A stretch of 64,000 bases of DNA, taken from NCBI GenBank assembly GCA_944320855.1, contig CALUJF010000001.1, positions 1 through 64,000 on the forward strand, read 5' to 3'. Below the pieces are notes generated by a model, which had not been told where the DNA came from, searched no databases, and saw only the letters and a program-made list of their open reading frames with translations. This DNA comes from an uncultured Phocaeicola sp. GTDB taxonomy: Bacteria; Bacteroidota; Bacteroidia; Bacteroidales; Bacteroidaceae. A program made the position numbers and the translations under genes. Shown here in pieces: positions 58,620 to 64,000 of this stretch (positions are counted from its first letter, which is position 1; each line of letters begins with the position of its first letter).

Positions 58620-61600
58620 ATGAAAAATAAACTCATAGCACTACTGCTTTTTTTAATTTCATATACAGCCGTACATTCACAGACAAGCATAATGTACACC
58701 ACTGAAGGAGACATCTCAAGCAGTCTTATCAACAATATTTATCAAGACAGAAAAGGATTCATCTGGATATCCACCGAATATGGTCTGAACGTATTCGACG
58801 GATACAGATTCAATCTATACAAACATCATGAAAAAGACTCCACTTCCATCTGCAACAATTATGCCAGAGTTACTTTCGAAGACACAAAAGGCAACATCTG
58901 GGTAGGAACAGTGGCAGGAATGATGAAGTTCGACAAAGGCAAAAAGAGTTTCAACAAAGTCACATTATACGCCAATGGAGAAGAAGTAATACCACATGTT
59001 TCACAGATTATCGAAAGAAGCAATGGAGAAATATGGATTGCGACTTCCAATCAGGGAATATTTCTTATGAATGCTTCCGGCATCAGCGGAAACCGTATTC
59101 AAAACACATTCGGAAAGACCACACGAACAAACTGCATGGTAGAGAGTACTGATGGCACCGTCTATATAGGAACCGAAGACGAAGGACTTATTTCCTATAG
59201 TGCAGATAAAAAGATAGCCGAAAGCATAGAAATACCAGGATTAAAGAATACCAATATATCTTCTATGGTACTCGACACCAACGACAATCTGTATTTGGGA
59301 ACATTCTCTAACGGACTATATATATACAATATCAAGACAGGAAAAATATCCAAACCGCAAAACGGTAACAATCTGCCTGTAAAAGTTGTTTCCTTGATAA
59401 ACAACACACTTTATATAGGTACGGACGGAAACGGATTGAAGGTATATTCCGAGAAGAGCAACACACTCGAAGACTTTAAATCGGAAGACCCCGTAATAAA
59501 TCTGAACAACTCTAAAGTACACAGCATCTTGTCCGACAAAGACGGCAATATGTGGTTGGGAATATTCCAGAAAGGAATCCTGTTCATACCTAAAAAGAAA
59601 TATCCGTTCAGATTATACGGAGAGAAGATGTTGGTAAACAGTCCTATCGGCGAAGGATGTGTGATGTCAATACACAAAGATTCAGAGAACAATACATTAG
59701 TAGGTATAGACAGCAAAGGACTGTATCTGCTCGACTCACAATACAGACAAATAAGACATTACTCCTCACAGGACAACTCATCAACAGTTCCTTACACAAT
59801 ACTGAGCATATTCGAAGATTCCCAAAAGAACATATGGCTTGGGGGATACTTCGGTGGAATCTGCATCTTCAACAAAACAACCGGTAAGTGCAATTATATA
59901 AATGAATTGAAACATCATAGCGTTTTCAGTATTACAGAAGACCTGCACAGAAACATCTATATCAGTACATATGGAGCCGGGCTATACGTCTACAATCTTG
60001 ATTCCAAAGAGCTTACATCATACAAAAACAAAAAAGAGAACAACCAGGAGCAAATACCTGACAACTGGATAAATACCCTGTATTGCGACAAAGAAGGTTA
60101 TATATGGATTGGCCATTTCAAAGGCGTAAGTTGCTATAATCCGGAAACCCAAAGCTTTAAGAACTTCACATCCACCAATTATATCATCAAGGACAATATG
60201 TGCTATTCCATAACCGAAGGCAAAGACGGGAACATATGGATAGGTACATCCGAAGGATTATATTCATTCAACAAGAACGATAACAGCATAAAAAGATACA
60301 CAGAAGACGACGGACTTTCAAACATTGTAATCTGCGGAATTTGCGAGGACAACGAAAGCAATCTGTGGATAAGCACATTCAACGGTCTGAACAAGCTGAA
60401 TACATCAAACAATTCAATTGTAAACTACTATAGCGAAGACGGACTCCAAGGAAACGAATTTACCCGTGGGGCAGTCTATAAATCCGGCAATGGCGACCTG
60501 CTGTTCGGAGGCATAAAAGGATTTACCTGCTTCAACCCTTCAGCCATAAAAGATATACAGACAAAGCCACAAATCACCGTTACCGATTTTCAGATATACG
60601 GACAAAGCATAAACACCACCAGTAAATCAGGCAACAGATTCATTATAGAAAAAGACATTACAGAAACCCGTTCGTTCAATCTATCGCACAGGGACAACAC
60701 ATTCAGAGTCTTGTTCTCCACCATGAACTTTGTCAATACGTCACAGGTTCAATATAAATACAGAATAAAAGAACTCGACAAAGCATGGCTATACACACGA
60801 AAAGGTGAAAACTACATCACTTTCAACAGTCTGAACTCAGGCCGATACACACTTGAAGTTATTGCCACAAACAGAAGTGTAGAATCGGACATCAACTCAT
60901 TCGATATATACATAGCATACCCATGGTATCAGATGTGGTGGGCATACATATTATATTCCATACCTGTCATCATAATGATACTGCTTACTATCAACTACAT
61001 AAGAACAAGAATCCGCCGCAAGCAGGATTACATGGAGATAAAGCATGCCCGCGAGATAAACGAAGCCAAGCTTCAGTTCTTCATCAACATCTCACATGAG
61101 ATTCGTACTCCGATGACACTCATCATAAATCCGTTGGAGAAACTCATGGCATCAAATCCGGATAAGGAAACCGGAAAGACATATACCATGATTTTCAGAA
61201 ATGCACAACGAATAATACGCCTTATCAACCAGCTTATGGATATAAGAAAGATTGAAAAAGGACAAATGCAGATGCATTTCAGAGAAACGGACATGGTAGG
61301 CTTCATTAATGACCTGATGATGACTTTTGACATAACGGCACGCCAGAAGAAGATTGATTTCAGATTCATACACAGCAATCCTTCCGAAATGGCATGGATA
61401 GACATAAACAATTTCGACAAGGTGCTTATGAATCTTCTGTCGAATGCATTCAAGTACACCCCCGACAATGGCAAAGTATATATCACTCTCAGCAAGGGAG
61501 AAAACCCAGAAGTTCGCACCCCACTCAGAAATTATATAGAAATAAAAGTTACTGACAGTGGAATAGGCCTTGACGAAAAACAGAAAGAACGCATATTCGA

Positions 61601-62699
61601 ACGTTTCTACCAGATTAGCGGAAGCGGAATACACAATCAGGGCGGAACAGGAGTGGGACTGCACCTTACACGTTCACTTGTAGAAATGCATTATGGAACC
61701 ATAACAGCAGAGAACAATACAGACTCCTGCGGTTCCACATTCACAGTGAGAATACCTGCCGGATGCGACCATATAAGCCTTGAACAGATAGACAACAGCA
61801 AGGAAGAAGAAAACATAGTAAATACTTCTACCACCGCCCAATTCATAAATACAGTTCCTGATAACGAGAGTGATGAAGTGCATCCTAAGAAAAAGACCAA
61901 AACCAATTTTAACATTCTCATTGTAGACGACGAAAAAGAAATTCAGGAATATCTCCGCGAAGAGCTCTCCGATGAATACAGAATATCATTGGCAAGTAAC
62001 GGACGCGAAGCATACGAGCATCTGTTGACAAACAATGTAGACCTCGTAATAAGTGATGTAATGATGGACGAGATGGACGGACTCACCCTATGCAAGAAAA
62101 TCAGACAAAATCCGAACATCAATCATATTCCGGTAGTACTCTTAACAGCGAAAGGAAAAACCGAAGAACAGATTGAAGGAATAGAAATAGGTGCAGATGC
62201 CTACATAATAAAGCCGTTCAATACAGACGTACTCAGAAGCACTATTTCTAACCTGCTTCAGAACCGTCGTGTTCTCAAGAATAAATTCAGCGGAGCACAG
62301 GAGCAAAAAGAAAAAGTGAAAAACATCGAGATGAAATCACAAGATGAAGCCTTGATGGAAAAGGTTATGAGCATAATAAACAGAAATATGGCCGAGCCCA
62401 CACTGAATGTGGAAATGCTTGCACAGGAAGTAGGTATCAGCCGCGTCCACCTGCACAGGAAATTAAAGGAACTTACAAGTCTTTCCACCCGCGACTTTAT
62501 AAAGAACATAAGAATGCAACAAGCTGCCAAATTATTGAAAGACAAAAAGTTCAGTATCTCCGATGTGGCATACGCAGTAGGTTACAGCAATCTGTCTCAC
62601 TTCTCAAGCACATTCAAGGAAATATTCGGAGTTTCTCCTAAAGATTACACCCATGACTCTTCTAAAGAAGAAAAGGCAAATACAGACTCCGAAGAATAA
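58620..62699 (+). CDS. hybrid two-component system regulator (HTCS) of the second PUL
   Basis: 1359 residues. Signal peptide (about 1-20). Beta-propellers of Reg_prop repeats (about 25-690) with IYQDRKGFIWISTEYGLNVFDGY and a Y_Y_Y domain (about 700-765). Transmembrane helix about 775-795. HisKA His in NISHEIRTPMTLI (H826), HATPase with DSGIGL, receiver with ISDVMMDEMDG (D1146) and AraC HTH (about 1250-1345). It reads as a sensor-regulator for the GH43-type PUL at the right edge. It starts 16 bases after recQ. Confidence 0.95.
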   Translation: MKNKLIALLLFLISYTAVHSQTSIMYTTEGDISSSLINNIYQDRKGFIWISTEYGLNVFDGYRFNLYKHHEKDSTSICNNYARVTFEDTKGNIWVGTVAGMMKFDKGKKSFNKVTLYANGEEVIPHVSQIIERSNGEIWIATSNQGIFLMNASGISGNRIQNTFGKTTRTNCMVESTDGTVYIGTEDEGLISYSADKKIAESIEIPGLKNTNISSMVLDTNDNLYLGTFSNGLYIYNIKTGKISKPQNGNNLPVKVVSLINNTLYIGTDGNGLKVYSEKSNTLEDFKSEDPVINLNNSKVHSILSDKDGNMWLGIFQKGILFIPKKKYPFRLYGEKMLVNSPIGEGCVMSIHKDSENNTLVGIDSKGLYLLDSQYRQIRHYSSQDNSSTVPYTILSIFEDSQKNIWLGGYFGGICIFNKTTGKCNYINELKHHSVFSITEDLHRNIYISTYGAGLYVYNLDSKELTSYKNKKENNQEQIPDNWINTLYCDKEGYIWIGHFKGVSCYNPETQSFKNFTSTNYIIKDNMCYSITEGKDGNIWIGTSEGLYSFNKNDNSIKRYTEDDGLSNIVICGICEDNESNLWISTFNGLNKLNTSNNSIVNYYSEDGLQGNEFTRGAVYKSGNGDLLFGGIKGFTCFNPSAIKDIQTKPQITVTDFQIYGQSINTTSKSGNRFIIEKDITETRSFNLSHRDNTFRVLFSTMNFVNTSQVQYKYRIKELDKAWLYTRKGENYITFNSLNSGRYTLEVIATNRSVESDINSFDIYIAYPWYQMWWAYILYSIPVIIMILLTINYIRTRIRRKQDYMEIKHAREINEAKLQFFINISHEIRTPMTLIINPLEKLMASNPDKETGKTYTMIFRNAQRIIRLINQLMDIRKIEKGQMQMHFRETDMVGFINDLMMTFDITARQKKIDFRFIHSNPSEMAWIDINNFDKVLMNLLSNAFKYTPDNGKVYITLSKGENPEVRTPLRNYIEIKVTDSGIGLDEKQKERIFERFYQISGSGIHNQGGTGVGLHLTRSLVEMHYGTITAENNTDSCGSTFTVRIPAGCDHISLEQIDNSKEEENIVNTSTTAQFINTVPDNESDEVHPKKKTKTNFNILIVDDEKEIQEYLREELSDEYRISLASNGREAYEHLLTNNVDLVISDVMMDEMDGLTLCKKIRQNPNINHIPVVLLTAKGKTEEQIEGIEIGADAYIIKPFNTDVLRSTISNLLQNRRVLKNKFSGAQEQKEKVKNIEMKSQDEALMEKVMSIINRNMAEPTLNVEMLAQEVGISRVHLHRKLKELTSLSTRDFIKNIRMQQAAKLLKDKKFSISDVAYAVGYSNLSHFSSTFKEIFGVSPKDYTHDSSKEEKANTDSEE

Positions 62700-62714
62700 T
62701 CCATATTTGCCTTT
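62672..62714 (+). terminator. hairpin overlapping the end of the second HTCS gene
   Basis: Perfect 11-bp stem AAAGGCAAATA (62672-62682) / TATTTGCCTTT (62704-62714), loop of 21 containing the HTCS stop. Followed by CTATC rather than a T-run, so termination would be weak. Confidence 0.45.
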
Positions 62715-62723
62715 CTATCATCC

Positions 62724-62756
62724 CATCCGGTCAGCATTACTTGTGCTGACCGGATG
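62724..62756. terminator. hairpin between the convergent HTCS and GH43 genes
   Basis: Perfect 13-bp stem CATCCGGTCAGCA (62724-62736) / TGCTGACCGGATG (62744-62756), loop of 7 containing the GH43 stop codon. No T-run on either side, so it may be a barrier or 3'-end-protection element rather than a full terminator. Confidence 0.5.
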
Positions 62757-64000
62757 CATACATACCTATCATGGTACCAGTAAAGCCTCCTGCCCTATTC
62801 GTACTCAATATTGATGCATCTGCGTTTTCATATACGGTATTCCATGTTTTCATTTTGTCATCGGAAAAATAAAAACTATACAGTCTGCCTTCACCAACTA
62901 CTTTAAGAACCACATCCTTAGAATTGCATGGTAAAGTAGCAAGCGTTTCTTTCTCTCCGCATGAAGCTTCAAGAACCATAACCTGTTCGCCGTTTCTTAC
63001 GCTGCGTCCTAATACGAAATAATGGCTTTCATCCTGATAACAAACCATACCTGCCATATCCGTTTCTTTTCCCGGAACATAGCTCATGCAGACACTACTT
63101 TCAAAGGCCAGATGCTGCTGCCTTCTGCCGATAAAAGCCGGATTTGCCACTTCTGCTATAGAAACAGGCTGAGGAGTTATAACCAGTTTTCCATCCTCTG
63201 CTCCCCACCACTGGGAACGAGGAGTGCGTATAAAGCTCCATCTGTAATCCATGGCGGCCGTGAAATCATCCACAGTTTCAGAAAAGTTTCCGTTCAGTTC
63301 ACATCCGTTTCTTTCCAGTCCTTCCTTGTTCACCACATAAGGAATCTCCCTACCCTGTTCAAGAATTACCGGCTGTTTGTCCTTCCACTCTACAGGAAGC
63401 AGAAACGTTTCTCGCCCCGTATTATAGAAATCCCCCTCATATGGTCTGCAAGCCAGGAACACTGCCCACCACTTTCCGTCCGGCGTATCTATAATGTCCG
63501 CATGTCCTGCATTTGTCACAGGATTTATTCTGTCGGCAGGCAAATCACGCTGTGTCAGAATAGGATTGATTCTGCAAGGCTTGTACGGTCCCTTAGGCGA
63601 TTCAGACGAAAGAACCACTTCCGAATGATTAGATCCGGTTCCTCCCTCTGCTGCCATAAGATAATACGTTCCATCTACCTTATACATATGTGGACCTTCT
63701 ATCCATACAGGCTTCTTCGTTTTGTCAATGCCTCCATCCACTATAACTTTAGCCTCACCCACTACCTTATCCGTAGCAGTATCAAATTCATGAATCCATA
63801 TCGCCCTATGTCCGTTCCACTGCGGTTCGCCTTCAGGAGCATCATTATTCACAATATACCCCTTACCGTTATCGTCAAAAAACAGCGACGGGTCGATTCC
63901 ACCTACCTGTGGAAGCAAAATAGGGTCACTCCACTCCCCTTTCATCGGATTATCAGTCTTCACAAGGAAATTGCCTATTCCGTCCACACAAGTAGTTATC
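62737..64000 (-). CDS. GH43-family glycoside hydrolase (N-terminus cut by window edge)
   Basis: At least 420 residues; the frame is open to the right edge and continues outside, so the N-terminus and one active-site Asp are missing. Visible five-bladed-propeller motifs: GGIDPSLFFDDNGKGYIVNN (active-site Asp), VWIEGPHMYKVDGTYYLMA (catalytic Glu) and NAGHADIIDTPDGKWWAVFL. A C-terminal beta-sandwich (about 235-420 of the visible part, MDYRWSFIRTPRSQWWG, SHYFVLGR) is of the kind attached to arabinofuranosidase/xylosidase forms. It probably releases L-arabinofuranose or D-xylose; the subfamily cannot be fixed here. It belongs to the second PUL with the convergent HTCS gene. Confidence 0.88.
   Translation of the reverse strand, partial: ITTCVDGIGNFLVKTDNPMKGEWSDPILLPQVGGIDPSLFFDDNGKGYIVNNDAPEGEPQWNGHRAIWIHEFDTATDKVVGEAKVIVDGGIDKTKKPVWIEGPHMYKVDGTYYLMAAEGGTGSNHSEVVLSSESPKGPYKPCRINPILTQRDLPADRINPVTNAGHADIIDTPDGKWWAVFLACRPYEGDFYNTGRETFLLPVEWKDKQPVILEQGREIPYVVNKEGLERNGCELNGNFSETVDDFTAAMDYRWSFIRTPRSQWWGAEDGKLVITPQPVSIAEVANPAFIGRRQQHLAFESSVCMSYVPGKETDMAGMVCYQDESHYFVLGRSVRNGEQVMVLEASCGEKETLATLPCNSKDVVLKVVGEGRLYSFYFSDDKMKTWNTVYENADASILSTNRAGGFTGTMIGMYASGQHK

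Overview
The window comes from a member of the Bacteroidales (Bacteroides/Phocaeicola/Prevotella type). Several things show this: two SusD-type lipoproteins and one SusC/SusD pair, two hybrid two-component systems (HTCS), many secreted carbohydrate-active enzymes, almost no Shine-Dalgarno sequences, and promoters that fit the Bacteroidetes pattern TTTG-N19-TAnnTTTG. No insertion sequence, prophage, CRISPR array or rRNA gene was seen.

Positions 1-23,900 and 50,000-55,100 are mostly housekeeping. Left to right on the minus strand: thrS (cut by the left edge), a TPR protein translationally coupled to def, ruvX, a PCMD-like secreted protein and a SPOR lipoprotein. On the plus strand: a small envelope cluster (YtxH, holin-like, 86-residue protein), lemA plus a TPM-domain protein, aroC, an M20 dipeptidase and a lysine exporter split into two overlapping genes. 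Then come tRNA-Trp, a uracil-DNA-glycosylase-like protein, an unknown, an alanine/Na+ symporter, an AlbA_2 protein, a CyuA-like cysteine desulfidase, DsbD, tRNA-Ser(UGA), an M13 peptidase and an ABC-F ATPase. On the right, purA and a Fur-family gene, an AlkD-like protein, DPP III and a small AraC regulator lie on the minus strand. recQ follows on the plus strand.

Positions 23,996-49,816 form a polysaccharide utilisation locus (PUL) whose enzymes point to pectin, mainly rhamnogalacturonan I. A minus-strand SusC-SusD-GH2 operon handles binding, import and galactoside trimming. A second minus-strand operon encodes a fimbrillin-like surface protein, a CE12 acetylesterase and an unknown secreted protein. 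Plus-strand genes encode a PL9 lyase with a small lipoprotein, then an esterase, L-rhamnose mutarotase, a PL11 rhamnogalacturonan lyase, a GH105 unsaturated-uronyl hydrolase and a DUF4861 protein. A minus-strand SASA-type acetylesterase and the HTCS regulator complete it. A second PUL begins at 58,620 with another HTCS and a GH43 enzyme cut by the right edge; an orphan BACON-SusD lipoprotein lies nearby.

The most notable unannotated structure is a pair of regulatory regions, upstream of susC and of the GH105 gene. Each holds two opposed arrays of a GTTCA/TGAAC half-site repeated with exact 11-bp phasing, which I interpret as HTCS operators. Other signals are a 4 x 22-bp array of palindromes inside a 40-bp inverted repeat (8286-8377), a 21-bp AT-rich tandem repeat before tRNA-Ser, and two candidate small RNAs with similar cores (about 11,000 and 49,830).
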